Shown: piece after piece, positions 51,501-59,657 of the stretch
How positions within the stretch are numbered: the stretch's first letter is position 1
Layout: each line of letters opens with the position of its first letter
Assembly (NCBI GenBank): GCA_949126835.1
Contig: OX421499.1
Coordinates: forward strand, 7,581,026-7,645,025
Length of the DNA: 64,000 nucleotides
Direction of reading: 5' to 3'
From: Anisus vortex
Taxonomy: Eukaryota > Mollusca > Gastropoda > Planorbidae
The notes under the pieces: model-generated
Seen by the model: the letters and a program-made list of their open reading frames with translations, nothing else
What the model was told of the DNA's origin: nothing
Database searches by the model: none
Program-made: the position numbers and the translations under genes

Positions 51501-54500
51501 TGATAAAACTGATACAGTACATTTTTTAGCGGTGGTAGTAAATCACTTGCTCAGCATGGGAACAAGTCTTTTGTTATTTAACATTCATCAAATCAAAGTA
51601 GAAATCATTTAGTGTATGACTCAGAAATAGAATTCATTGACTTATTCTTAACATGATATATCATCAGTTCTTATACATCATTCCTTAGCATGATCTTTAA
51701 GTATTAAAATGCTGACTTTTAGAGTTCAGCCCGACTCTGTTCTCTTAAGACTTAAGACCTTCATTTTTCTACTCATGCTAGTCACCAGACTTGAACCTAC
51801 AATTGACCGAGGGGTGAGATTGCTCTCTTGTACCCCCACTTCAACACTTCTTAGCAGTTCACTTCGTAATCGTTAGTAGAACCGCCAGAAGCGTCGTCGT
51901 TGTGTCTTGTGCAGGGAGTTAGTGGAACTTTGTTTGGAAAACCCATGTAGTCGAGCACTACTACATAATCCTCTAGGGCTTCGCGGAGGCGCTTTTCAAT
52001 CCTAGAGACGTTCGGACAGCCAATCTACAGAGCTTTCGATTGGACGCACTGCCGGATCAGTGCAAGTTGTATCATTTGTTTTTATCCCTAGCCGTCTGCA
52101 TTAACGTTTGTTAATGTAGGAGGCCAATACAACGGGGACCGTATACGCACATTGGCCCGTGGCACAGTCGATTGCTCGATTCGTACTCACTGAAGAGGCC
52201 TCATCAACCTACAGAGCGTTCGGTTGGCAACCCGAGAGCAGGGTTGAGCGCGCATCGCTGTTTGGCGAATCTGGTATTTTTATCCCTAAGTTGCTAAGCA
52301 ACCTCATTCGCCGGGGGACCTCGTGCGCGTGCAACGATGTGGGACGGACGGACGTGCGGCTTTGCGGACTTGCGGGTTTTCCAGCTCATGTTCAATAGCT
52401 CAATTGAGGGTTTTATATGCGTGGGATTCGTTCAACTTCTCCCACCTGGTACTACTTAGTGTAGTCCATTTGTCTGGGGTCTCGAAGAAAACCCCAAATA
52501 TTCGTCACTACCAACTATTTCTGGGACGTTGGATTAAGGTGTCAGCCTGCAAAATATACATGCATGGCTTAATCTTTGAGACAAGCATATGACTACTGGC
52601 AGGATCAACCAGATAGCTATCGTTCCCTAACAACGCCGACCTAGAGTCGTTCGGAAGGCGCCGCCGGCCTAGAGGCGTTCGGCCGACTTATGAGCTCGGG
52701 GCGGGAGTCAACTCGCCGTATTTTAATTACTCCCGTGCCCTCCCCGGCTGCAAACTACACTTTCTACGAGGCGGCATCCCAGGCGAACCAGCTTCGTTAA
52801 GCTCGACGCGACTCTGGAGGACACCATAAATATCGTTTTTCGTTTTGCGAACCCTGGCGCCCGTTGCGAGGGCCGGGTTTCTACGAGACCAACGGTCGAG
52901 ATTACCGTGCCGCACGGACCTCTTTCTAACGTACAAGCGCTACAAGCAAAACGCTTTGAACACCACCTTGGCCTACTTGGTCCCCGAGAGCAGAGGGACA
53001 AGCACGCCGATCGCTTCACAGTCGACCTTTAGTCCGGGAAGCTCCCCTTACGGCAAGCCACACACGGGCACAGATCGACGCCGGTCGCAAATAGAGCCGT
53101 AAGCTGCCGTGGCTTGTTTTCGGACCTGCGAGATCGGTGTATGCCACACCGATGCTCGCTAAGAATGTTTGTACCGCCCCAGTTTTTATGCCACGACAAC
53201 TCGCTCCATCATGCTAGTCACCAGTTTTCATCGTTTGACCATAACACTAAAAAAAAATTGCTTCATTCCACTATTTTTGTTTGAATTTTTTTTTTGCTGA
53301 CATTTATATTTTAACAGTATGACAGTACTGTATTAGATTTCTAAAATATCTAAGTCGTGGGTGTGCTTGAATGGCAACAGACGTAAAGTATGATTTCACT
53401 TTTAATGAAAAGGTTAAGATATTGCATAATGAATGTAGCTTGTTATGGAGTTATTATTTGAAAAAACAACAACAATGATGCCAACTAAGAAATGTTTAAA
53501 TCTCTTGAAAAACATTCAAAGCACCAACATTTTTGTAATATTATATTTCAAAGTCTAGGCATTCTGATATTGACTTGAGGTTTTTGGGCTAGTGGAGAAG
53601 TATTTACCTGTTTCTATGACCTTGACATGCAAGGGGATTGTATGACTAGCACTGCAACCTTTTGCCTTTAATTTTCCCAAGTAAAAACATGTACACATCA
53701 GAGCATGTACTCAGGGACATTACTACTCATTATATTAGCCAAAATCATGTTGTTTTTTTGTGCCATGAGCCCAAGTCCTATGGAATGTAAATCCATTATC
53801 AGATATATATAGCTATTTATGTACAAAAAGGTGTTTATTTATTTCAGGGCAGTGATCGCTATGGCCATGAATGGGAGAGATGCCTCGGCAACTGTTACCG
53901 GGTGATTATGGAGGCCAACACTTTGTTCAACACCATCAGCAGCTCCTCTGTGTGTAATGAAGTGCTCAAATCTTCGCAGGGCTCGGAATACGTCACAAGT
54001 AAGGCATTGAGTCATAGTTTTTTTTACATAATTTACTTTAACTTATCAGAATGTACAACATAGACTAAGACCATTTCTAAGATTAGGGTGAAATAATCTT
54101 TCACATAGAAGTCCCTGTGACATAGTGATGTATAAGATGAGAAGGGATAACTAGAATCCAGGATTTACCAAGGCCAATGGAATTTAACACACGGAAGTTG
54201 TTTTTTTTGTGTGTGGATAAAGCGCCACAGGGCAGAATCTAGATGCCACAGAAAATACTAAATCTGATAAAATCTCACTAACACTAGACTGAAATCCCAC
54301 AATAATCTTCTAGAAAGAAGTGTCTGTAATATCAGACAAAAAACGCAAAATACATTCATCTAATTAAGAATCTTGTCAAGAAATTTCAGCTGATATCGCT
54401 GCTTTTTTTAACATGCTTATGGAGGTCAGACTGCTTTTGCTTAGCAGCTTTTGATAAAATTTTCATTGCTTTGCAAATCTCTTATGTTGTGCAAAGCTCT

Positions 54501-57500
54501 TATGTTGATAACAGACATGCTTACCGTTCCGCTTTTGGCGTATTTGTTCCGCTTTTTAATAAAAACACACACTTTGTTCCGCCGTTCCGCTTTTTAGTAG
54601 TTTTGTTACGCCAAATTGGAAAGTTTGGGTTTTTCATGTGTTGAAATATAGTTTGTGTCTAGGTTGATAAAACCAAGGCACAAAAAAAGGTCACAATGCT
54701 ATAATTATCATTACTTGGGTTTTCTGGGTTTATAAAAAGAGATCTTCTGACGTTTTTCGCGGTATAACGCGTGTTTGGCAATGAATTTTCTTTTCCTTTA
54801 CTGTATTGTATTGCTAAGATTGTAAATATATCTAAACGTCCTTCCTCAGAAAGTTTTAAATATGACTTGTTCAAACTGTAAAAAAACTAATTCAGTGTTA
54901 TAGGAAGAATATTCAATGGAGTTTATTCAGCAAAGAAAAACAAATGAATTTAATGTTCTTTGTAGGCCTACTAGAACTAGATCCATTGCAAATTGTCTGT
55001 AAAACGTAGGCCTACCTACAATTTAAATAGCTAACGTTGTTGTTTTATTGTTGTTGTTTTTTTTTGTTATAAAAGATTGTTAGATAAAGAGTGTTCCGCT
55101 TTTTTGTTGAAAAATCCTCTTTTTCATCAAGATTGTTCCTCTTTTTAGTCCTTAGGGGTAGGCATGTCTGTGATAAGGGAAGTTTGTTCTCATAATATTG
55201 ATCGGCGCTGTTACCACTGCGATATTCTCTATGACAAGGAAACTTACCAACTTACATCACAGTTTTCTTTAACAATAAATAAATACCAACTTTAGAATTA
55301 TTATTCAATACTTTTTTGAGATTGACGTAAGCCATACACATGTTTCAGCATTGTTTACCTAAAGCAAATCTGCTTACAATGTGCAGTTGTAAATGCCTTG
55401 ATAAAAATATTATGAATACATGATTGATTAAGAGGGCACGGTAGCCGAGCGGCAGCGTGTTCGACTGGCTAGCCGAAGGTCCCGGGTTCGAATCCTGGTG
55501 CAGGCTAGGACTTTTTCCCGGGACTGGAGGGTGTCCCTGAGTCTACCCAGCTCTGATGGGTACCTGACCTTAGTTGGGGTAAAGTAAAGGCGGCTGTGCA
55601 TAGTGCTGGCCACACAATCACCTAGTATGTCGAGGCCACAGAAACTGGTGAACGCTGCTTCATCGGGCCTATGGATCAGTTCGGTCCGACGGGTACTTTA
55701 CTATGATTGATTAAAGAATTAAGATTAAGAAAAAGCATATATTTTGTTTGGGTTAAAGACTTAGTCTTACACTTGTGGAGTTCTGTTACATGCATTTTGA
55801 AATAGCAGCTGTAGAAATTATTATTTTTTGCCATTGTGGGCCCTAGTGATAACTTTGTTAACCAAAACCTTGACTTTGTTGCCCTGCACAAATAATACTG
55901 TTATACATGTAACAAAAACCTTGACTTTGTTGCCCTGCACAAATAATACTGTTATACATGTAACCAAAACCTGACTTTGTTGCCCTGCACAAATAATACT
56001 GTTATACATGTAACCAAAACCTTGACTTTGTTGCCCTGCACAAATAATACTGTTATACATGTAACAAAAACCTTGACTTTGTTGCCCTGCACAAATAATA
56101 CTGTTATACATGTAACCAAAACCTTGACTTTGTTGCCCTGCACAAATAATACTGTTATACATGTAACAAAAACCTTGACTTTGTTGCCCTGTACAAATAA
56201 TACTGTTATACTTGTAACCAAAACCTGACTTTGTTGCCCTGCACAAATAATACTGTTATACATGTAACCAAAACCTTGACTTTGTTGCCCTGCACAAATA
56301 ATACTGTTATACATGTAACAAAAACCTTGACTTTGTTGCCCTGTACAAATAATACTGTTATACTTGTAACCAAAACCTGACTTTGTTGCCCTGCACAAAT
56401 AATACTGTTATACATGTAACCAAAACCTTGACTTTGTTGCCCTGCACAAATAATACTGTTATACATGTAACAAAAACCTTGACTTTGTTGCCCTGTACAA
56501 ATAATACTGTTATACTTGTAACCAAAACCTGACTTTGTTGCCCTGCACAAATAATACTGTTATACATGTAACCAAAACCTTGACTTTGTTGCCCTGCACA
56601 AATAATACTGTTATACATGTAACCAAAACCTTGACTTTGTTGCCCTGCACAAATAGTACTGTTATACATGTAACCAAAACCTGACTTTGTTGCCCTGCAC
56701 AAATAATACTGTTATACATGTAACCAAAACCTTGACTTTGTTGCCCTGCACAAATAATACTGTTATACATGTAAAAAAAACCTTGACTTTGTTGCCCTGC
56801 ACAAATAATACTGTTATACATGTAACCAAAACCTTGACTTTGTTGCCCTGCACAAATAATACTGTTATACATGTAACAAAAACCTTGACTTTGTTGCCCT
56901 GTACAAATAATACTGTTATACTTGTAACCAAAACCTGACTTTGTTGCCCTGCACAAATAATACTGTTATACATGTAACAAAAACCTTGACTTTGTTGCCC
57001 TGTACAAATAATACTGTTATACTTGTAACCAAAACCTGACTTTGTTGCCCTGCACAAATAATACTGTTATACATGTAACCAAAACCTTGACTTTGTTGCC
57101 CTGCACAAATAATACTGTTATACTTGTAACCAAAACCTGACTTTGTTGCCCTGCACAAATAATACTGTTATACATGTAACCAAAACCTTGACTTTGTTGC
57201 CCTGCACAAATAATACTGTTATACATGTAACCAAAACCATGACTTTGTTGCCCTGTACAAATAATACTGTTATACAAGTAACAAAAACCTTGACTTTGTT
57301 GCCCTGCACAAATAATACTGTTATACAAGTAACAAAAACCTTGACTTTGTTGCCCTGCACAAATAATACTGTTATACATGTAACCAAAACCTTGACTTTG
57401 TTGCCCTGCACAAATAATACTGTTATACATGTAACCAAAACCTTGACTTTGTTGCCCTGCACAAATAATACTGTTACACTTGTAACCAAAACCTTGACTT

Positions 57501-59657
57501 TGTTGCCCTGCACAAATAATACTGTTATACATGTAACCAAAACCTTGACTTTGTTGCCCTGCACAAATAATACTGTTACACTTGTAACCAAAACTTTACT
57601 TTGTTACCATGTTCAAATAATACAGTCATACACTGGTAAACTTTTCTCCTCCAACCAGGTGTGATTGAAATCTATCGTGTTGTGTGTAGAGTTATGACCT
57701 CTATGAGATCTACAGGTGAGTTCACTGACTGTTCTCTCATTAGTTAAAAACAAACATATGATTGCTTAGGTTTTGTACACTTTGAGAATGAGTGAAATCT
57801 CTGTGTTTATTTCTGGCGTAAACTTTGAGTTGTTTGGTTTTTTGTTTGTTATTGACCCAGCCATTTCAACAACAGACTTGGAGCAGAGTATAAAGGATAT
57901 TGACTTAGCCTGGAATAACCTGGCAGCTTTTCTTGTTGGAGCTTCATTGCTGGTAAGTACTTTGAGGGTTGTTGTAACATTTTGTTTTTAAGGAGAGGTT
58001 TCATTTTATAGGGCTTGGTCAGGTGGTAGCAGGCTCGTCTGTTGCTCCGAAGGTCCCGGGTTTGAATCCAGGCTGCAGGATTTTTCTCTGGTCTGGAGGA
58101 TGTACCTGAGCTTATCCAAGCTGATGGGAACCTGACATTAGTTGGGGGCAAAGAAAAGGTGGCTGGGCATTGTTCTGGTCACACAAGTCCCTAGCATGCC
58201 GTAGCCAAGGGAAACTTGTTAACACTGCTTCACCAAGCCCTTTGAATCAAAGTGGTCAGACAGGGATAATTTTCCTTTAATTCTTAATAAAAGCTAAAAA
58301 TCCATGAGCAAGTTAGGTAGGAACATTGTGAAAGGAATCAGTGAACCAGGTAATAGTTTTACATAAGTTGACAGCAGTACAGGGATTTGAATGAACCAAA
58401 TTGTCAGTTGTTATAAATGACTGAAATCTTTGTCAATGAATAATCTGGCCATTTTGCATGTGGCATGGTGGCTGAGCGGCTGTGCATTTGACTGGCGTAC
58501 CGAAGGTCCCGGGTTTGAATCATGGTGAAGACTAGGATTTTTCCCCGGGTCTGGAGGGTGTCCCTAAGTCTACCCAGCTCTGATGGGTACCTGACATTAG
58601 TTAGGTTAAAGTAAATGCAGCTGGGCATTGTGCTGGCCACACATCCCCTAGTATGCTGGTCACATGTCTTTAAATAAACCAATTTGATTGGTTACATGTA
58701 CACACAGAGCTTTCTATATATCCGTGGCATACGAAACTGGTGAACGCTGCTTCACCGGCCCTATGATCAGTTTGGTCCTATGGCAATTATCCTTTGATTA
58801 CAGCAGAAGATTTCTAGCCTTGAGTAGAAATATTTTCTGTTTAAGGCATACTCTCTTCTGCTCGTTAGAAAGCCACAATTCAATAGCCTTCGCCAGGTAT
58901 AAGCATAATAATTCTCAGACTTGTCTCAGATTTTTTTTTTGCTGTTACACTAGTGTAAAGAAAAAGAAGAGAAAGAGATTGCCCTGATCCTCACACAGTG
59001 AGCTTGTGATACGCTCTTCACAGTCTCCATTTCACTTACCTCATGGTTCAGGAGCATAACTTAAGCTTCTCATACATTATTAGGCCATGGCACAATTTTC
59101 TCTAGAACTTATCCAGTACAGCCAGCTAATTGAATGTCTCACAGCAGTTGGAAAACATGTTCAGCAAATTTATTTTGCCCCATTCTCTCCATTGGTATAT
59201 GTCAGAACTTCATTGATACTAATGTGGAATTTTGTTTTTTTAGTAATACAGCATATGTTCTACACAAATAGAATTGAAAATGGTCTTAGAAATATTTTAG
59301 TACAGCGGTATGATTCTTAACAAAGTATGAAGTCTGTTCACAAACATTTTAAACCCATTGATTTAATTCGTCCATTATTTGTTTTTCTTCCATCCTCTAA
59401 ACCAGCCTGAGCAGTCCACCCTTGTGTTCACAAACTCTGTGTTAAAGTCTGACATGGAAAATGCAAAACAGCAGGCCTGCGGCATCTGCCTGCTCAGTGT
59501 CGACATGACCGCACCACCTCTTGCCTCTGGCAGCAATGGTGTCAACACCTGCAAGCTGAGCTACGCCGGTCGCCCCTACCACGCGACCTGTGCCAACTTC
59601 TGGGTGAACTGTGTGGACCAGACTCTCCCGTACTTGACTTTGCCTGAGCTGCTCTGA
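18524..59657 (+). CDS. SYNRG: Gamma-synergin (AP-1 gamma-subunit binding protein), complete
   Basis: Adaptor of clathrin/AP-1 carriers at the TGN and endosomes. Exons: 18524-18537, 19680-19723, 20597-20721, 21107-21243, 21802-21974, 23423-23572, 25033-25233, 27929-28018, 28877-29093, 29743-29905, 32713-32791, 32946-33245, 34448-34678, 36509-37318, 39872-40544, 41228-41445, 47451-47681, 51311-51411, 53848-53998, 57659-57715, 57861-57952, 59406-59657. They total 4509 nt with phases agreeing at every junction: 1502 residues (human about 1314). Layout: MADNR start; Met/Pro/Gln-rich 20-105; charged helix ~115-150; PPTY 320-323; EH domain ~358-438 (YPILLMSGLPRETLAEIW); acidic Phe/Trp gamma-ear-type motifs at ~171-178, 546-552 (EDDFADF), 566-572, 649-655, 777-783 (EDDFSDF), 844-851, 966-971, 1070-1077; conserved C-terminus from ~1320 (YGHEWERCLGN, ACGICLLSVD, YHATCANFWVNCVD, LPELL end). 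Intron 13 has a GC donor. Exon 15 could instead start at 39845, adding 9 residues. Confidence 0.95.
18900..19440. repeat. AT-rich low-complexity stretch (TATAG-rich)
   Basis: SYNRG intron 1; dense overlapping TATAG/CTATA words, many palindromic, with TAGGCCTA interspersed. Nothing coding. Confidence 0.7.
21158..21247. repeat. 45-bp tandem duplication spanning a SYNRG splice donor
   Basis: GTTGCCAGCAATATACCTAC... is repeated with a 45-bp period (21158-21202, 21203-21247) and one difference (CCGAG or CCAAG). Each copy ends CAGCC(G/A)AG|GTGT. Either donor (after 21198 or after 21243) keeps the frame; the longer form adds 15 residues. Confidence 0.93.
21529..21755 (-). mobile_element. tRNA-derived SINE, family A
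   Basis: Reverse-strand copy ending at GCCGCTCGGCTACCGTGCC, the complement of the box A region, just upstream of the SYNRG exon at 21802. Confidence 0.85.
22050..22296 (-). mobile_element. tRNA-derived SINE, family C, diverged
   Basis: TTGCCCCGGGTTGCTCGGGG at the left end, minus-strand tRNA-like CTGAGTGGTTAGAGTCACTG, and the shared AACCAATGAGAGTC core. SYNRG intron 5. Confidence 0.65.
22490..23389. mobile_element. TTAA-flanked DNA element, 900 bp
   Basis: Left end TTAACTCATTCTGTGCCA; right end TGGCACGGAATGAATTAA. Near the right end are two palindromes (around 23308-23329 and 23351-23372) with centre ATATAT, each followed by TTGGCACGGAA. It ends 33 bp before a SYNRG exon. piggyBac or Kolobok type is inferred from TTAA only. 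Confidence 0.75.
26230..27113. repeat. Minisatellite, 68-bp unit, 13 copies
   Basis: Exact 68-bp period starting GATTAAACAAGGAACAGATA, with few point variants. It has no spacers. SYNRG intron 7. Confidence 0.96.
28041..28216. repeat. 96-bp tandem duplication
   Basis: TTGCAGTTTATAAAAATG... repeats at 28137 with only small differences up to CACTCAAACCACTTG. SYNRG intron 8, just after exon 27929-28018. Confidence 0.9.
28355..28440. mobile_element. SINE 3'-tail fragment (AGCGCTATACAAAT type)
   Basis: GCGCTCTGAGC...GCAGCGCTATACAAATGTC followed by ATT repeats. It matches the tail of the SINE at 61966-62220. Confidence 0.6.
29558..29632 (-). mobile_element. tRNA-derived SINE head fragment, family A
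   Basis: CACCAGGATTTGAACCCAGA through CACTCGGCCACAATGCC, the complement of the box B to box A region. SYNRG intron 9. Confidence 0.65.
30055..30240. mobile_element. hAT-like MITE
   Basis: CAGGGATCGGCAACCTTTTG at the left and GTGGTTTGCCGATTGTGG at the right. Flanks are imperfect (TCTACAT and TCTACGAT). SYNRG intron 10. Confidence 0.65.
30277..32562. mobile_element. DNA transposon, CAGGG...CCCTG ends, 6-bp TSD, 2.3 kb
   Basis: CAGGGTTCCCAC and GTGGGAACCCTG ends, flanked by TAAAAA on both sides (30271-30276, 32563-32568). Subterminal CGGGAATT-like (left) and CAGGAA-like (right) words are iterated. It holds a SINE (30973-31165) and possible coding remnants (31636-31827; an acceptor-led frame ending near 32336), none recognised. 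SYNRG intron 10. Confidence 0.82.
30973..31165 (+). mobile_element. tRNA-derived SINE, family B, LINE-like tail
   Basis: Head GGTCCAGCGGTTAGTTCACC, box B GGGTTCTATCC, core GATCCCTGTCGCCCTGCAGG, tail GGAACGTCTGTAAACTTATA. The tail resembles the LINE 3' end at 49540-49790. Nested in the 30277-32562 transposon. Confidence 0.82.
33781..33955. repeat. Minisatellite, 28-bp unit, about 6 copies
   Basis: TAGAAACTG(G/A)GCTAGACCTAG repeats at 28-29 bp. SYNRG intron 12. Confidence 0.9.
35294..35555 (+). mobile_element. tRNA-derived SINE, family A
   Basis: GGCTGAGCAGCTGGCA head, GGGTTCGAATCC box B, tail ending ACTTTACTTTAC. SYNRG intron 13. Confidence 0.88.
38496..38565. repeat. 33-bp direct repeat, two copies
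   Basis: TTTTAACTGCGATCATAATA repeats 33 bp apart in SYNRG intron 14. Confidence 0.85.
38992..39628 (-). mobile_element. tRNA-derived SINE, family C, with a G25 run
   Basis: CACCGGCGTTGCCC is followed by an uninterrupted G tract to 39040. The tail module occurs twice (about 39040-39225 and 39225-39400). The minus-strand tRNA-like head has GAGTGGTTAATG and box B GGGTTCGATTCC. SYNRG intron 14. Confidence 0.72.
40651..41078. mobile_element. TA-flanked MITE, 428 bp
   Basis: Same CCGTATATACTCGCG ends and subterminal GTGCGACTTATAC words as 10717-11913, in opposite orientation and lacking its middle. SYNRG intron 15, about 100 bp after the exon. Confidence 0.9.
41912..42618. mobile_element. TA-flanked inverted-repeat element, GGGCGTTTGCAAT family
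   Basis: Arms of about 85 bp at 41912-41995 and 42535-42618 (GGGCGTTTGCAATC, TGACAAAAAGCACGTGATTT), TA on both sides. Its span interleaves with 42051-43031. Relative: 46654-47169. SYNRG intron 16. Confidence 0.8.
42051..43031. mobile_element. TA-flanked long inverted-repeat element
   Basis: Left arm about 42051-42283; right arm about 42620-43031 with an insertion near 42676-42864. Shared words: GAGCGTTCT, GTGACGTATTTGTGTAAATA, GAACCCACTTGAGGTACAAA, TTAATTGATTAATGTGATTA. TA on both sides. Confidence 0.8.
43219..46414. mobile_element. Old DNA transposon with TTGGAAA-type subterminal repeats
   Basis: Left CAGGGTTCGTAAAGAAACAT with iterated TTGGAAAAGTTTTGGAA words; right side has CATGGAAAAGCTTTGGAAAT then decayed TTTACAAAC. 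The right end and target duplication are not clear. It contains a piggyBac pseudogene. Confidence 0.5.
44293..45606 (+). pseudogene. piggyBac-type transposase pseudogene
   Basis: Fragments in family order: ATG at 44293 (MDSHSDFQPDIQL), an intron-like gap, then AFLELYFTLDLVTKVCEFT and WFDPTVESFIGFVV (near 45000-45140), VDTSDQLISKYNVYRK (from 45203), DIARVNSYILFQT after a frameshift, and a Cys-rich end (45511-45604) with CRVYC, CKVCEIFC spacing typical of piggyBac C-termini. Stops, frameshifts and a missing central catalytic region show it is dead. Located in SYNRG intron 16. The match is from family knowledge, not a search. Confidence 0.75.
46654..47169. mobile_element. TA-flanked MITE, GAGCATTTGCAAT family
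   Basis: GAGCATTTGCAATC...ATTGCAAATGCTC ends with TA on each side; related to 41912-42618. SYNRG intron 16. Confidence 0.75.
49540..49790 (+). mobile_element. LINE 3'-end fragment (CR1/L2/Jockey-like)
   Basis: At 49593 onward a frame reads YSFFPSGIQAWNGLPE, typical of the C-terminal end of non-LTR reverse transcriptases. It ends GAGCGTCTGTAATGTATAAG followed by GATAA repeats. Confidence 0.7.
49853..50701. repeat. Minisatellite, 25-bp unit, about 34 copies
   Basis: AGATAAGTTTCTTATTACAT + GTCTA, mostly differing by T/C in CTTATT or CTCATT; one copy lacks 2 bases. It starts soon after the LINE GATAA tail. SYNRG intron 17. Confidence 0.95.
50769..50945 (+). mobile_element. tRNA-derived SINE, family A, head missing
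   Basis: Body from GGTGTCCCTGAGTTTATCCA to the CAGTACTTTACTTA end. SYNRG intron 17, right after the 25-bp array. Confidence 0.82.
51840..53170 (-). repeat. rDNA-chimeric repeat, copy 2
   Basis: GC-rich block in SYNRG intron 18. From 52370 it parallels 13660-14720, with the 18S 5' fragment at 52559-52615 and then spacer-like sequence (GGTTTCTACGAGACCAA, GTGCCGCACGGACCT). Open frames here (52159-52398, 52723-53102) are not recognised and probably reflect GC content. 51840-52370 has no seen counterpart. Confidence 0.7.
52559..52615 (-). pseudogene. 18S rRNA 5'-end fragment, 57 nt, well preserved
   Basis: The reverse complement begins TATCTGGTTGATCCTGCCAG and ends GATTAAGCCATGCATG, the canonical start of metazoan 18S rRNA. 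The sequence beyond is not 18S, so it is not a functional rRNA gene. Confidence 0.95.
54512..55170. mobile_element. DNA transposon, CAGACATG...CATGTCTG ends, 6-bp TSD
   Basis: CAGACATGCTTACC and GGTAGGCATGTCTG ends, flanked by TGATAA on both sides (54506-54511, 55171-55176). TTCCGCTTTT is iterated near both ends. 659 bp, no coding seen. SYNRG intron 19. Confidence 0.87.
55432..55704 (+). mobile_element. tRNA-derived SINE, family A, full-length
   Basis: Best copy: box A region GGTAGCCGAGCGGCAG, box B GGGTTCGAATCC, body GGGTGTCCCTGAGTCTACCC, tail GGGTACTTTACTA. About 270 bp. SYNRG intron 19. Confidence 0.92.
55854..57598. repeat. Minisatellite, 50/51-bp unit, about 34 copies
   Basis: CTTGACTTTGTTGCCCTGCA + CAAATAATACTGTTATACATG + TAACCAAAAC. 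Units with CCTTGAC are 51 bp, with CCTGAC 50 bp; a 152-bp higher-order period (51+51+50) is visible over part of the array. It ends about 60 bp before SYNRG exon 57659-57715. Confidence 0.96.
58012..58275 (+). mobile_element. tRNA-derived SINE, family A, diverged
   Basis: GGTCAGGTGGTAGCAGGCTC head, GGGTTTGAATCC box B, body with GGGAACCTGACATTAGTTGG. SYNRG intron 21. Confidence 0.8.
58462..58790 (+). mobile_element. tRNA-derived SINE, family A, interrupted
   Basis: GGTGGCTGAGCGGCTGTGC head and GGGTTTGAATC box B. The body stops near 58667 and resumes at about 58720 (GAAACTGGTGAACGCTGC), with about 55 bp of foreign sequence between. Confidence 0.8.

Noticed and set aside
52559..52615. Functional 18S rRNA gene
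   Set aside because: Only the first 57 nt are present.
52723..53102. Arg/Ser-rich frames on both strands
   Set aside because: They are in the GC-rich rDNA-like repeat; no homologous frame in the paralogous copy at 14 kb.
55440..55495. Possible functional tRNA gene (box A and box B present)
   Set aside because: The head is embedded in a 270-bp SINE with many relatives in the window and does not form a standalone tRNA.
55821..57664. Long open frames of 80-173 codons on both strands with repeated CITVLFVQGNK or LPCTNNTVI units
   Set aside because: They are the 51-bp minisatellite read in frames it cannot close; different frames give equally long translations.
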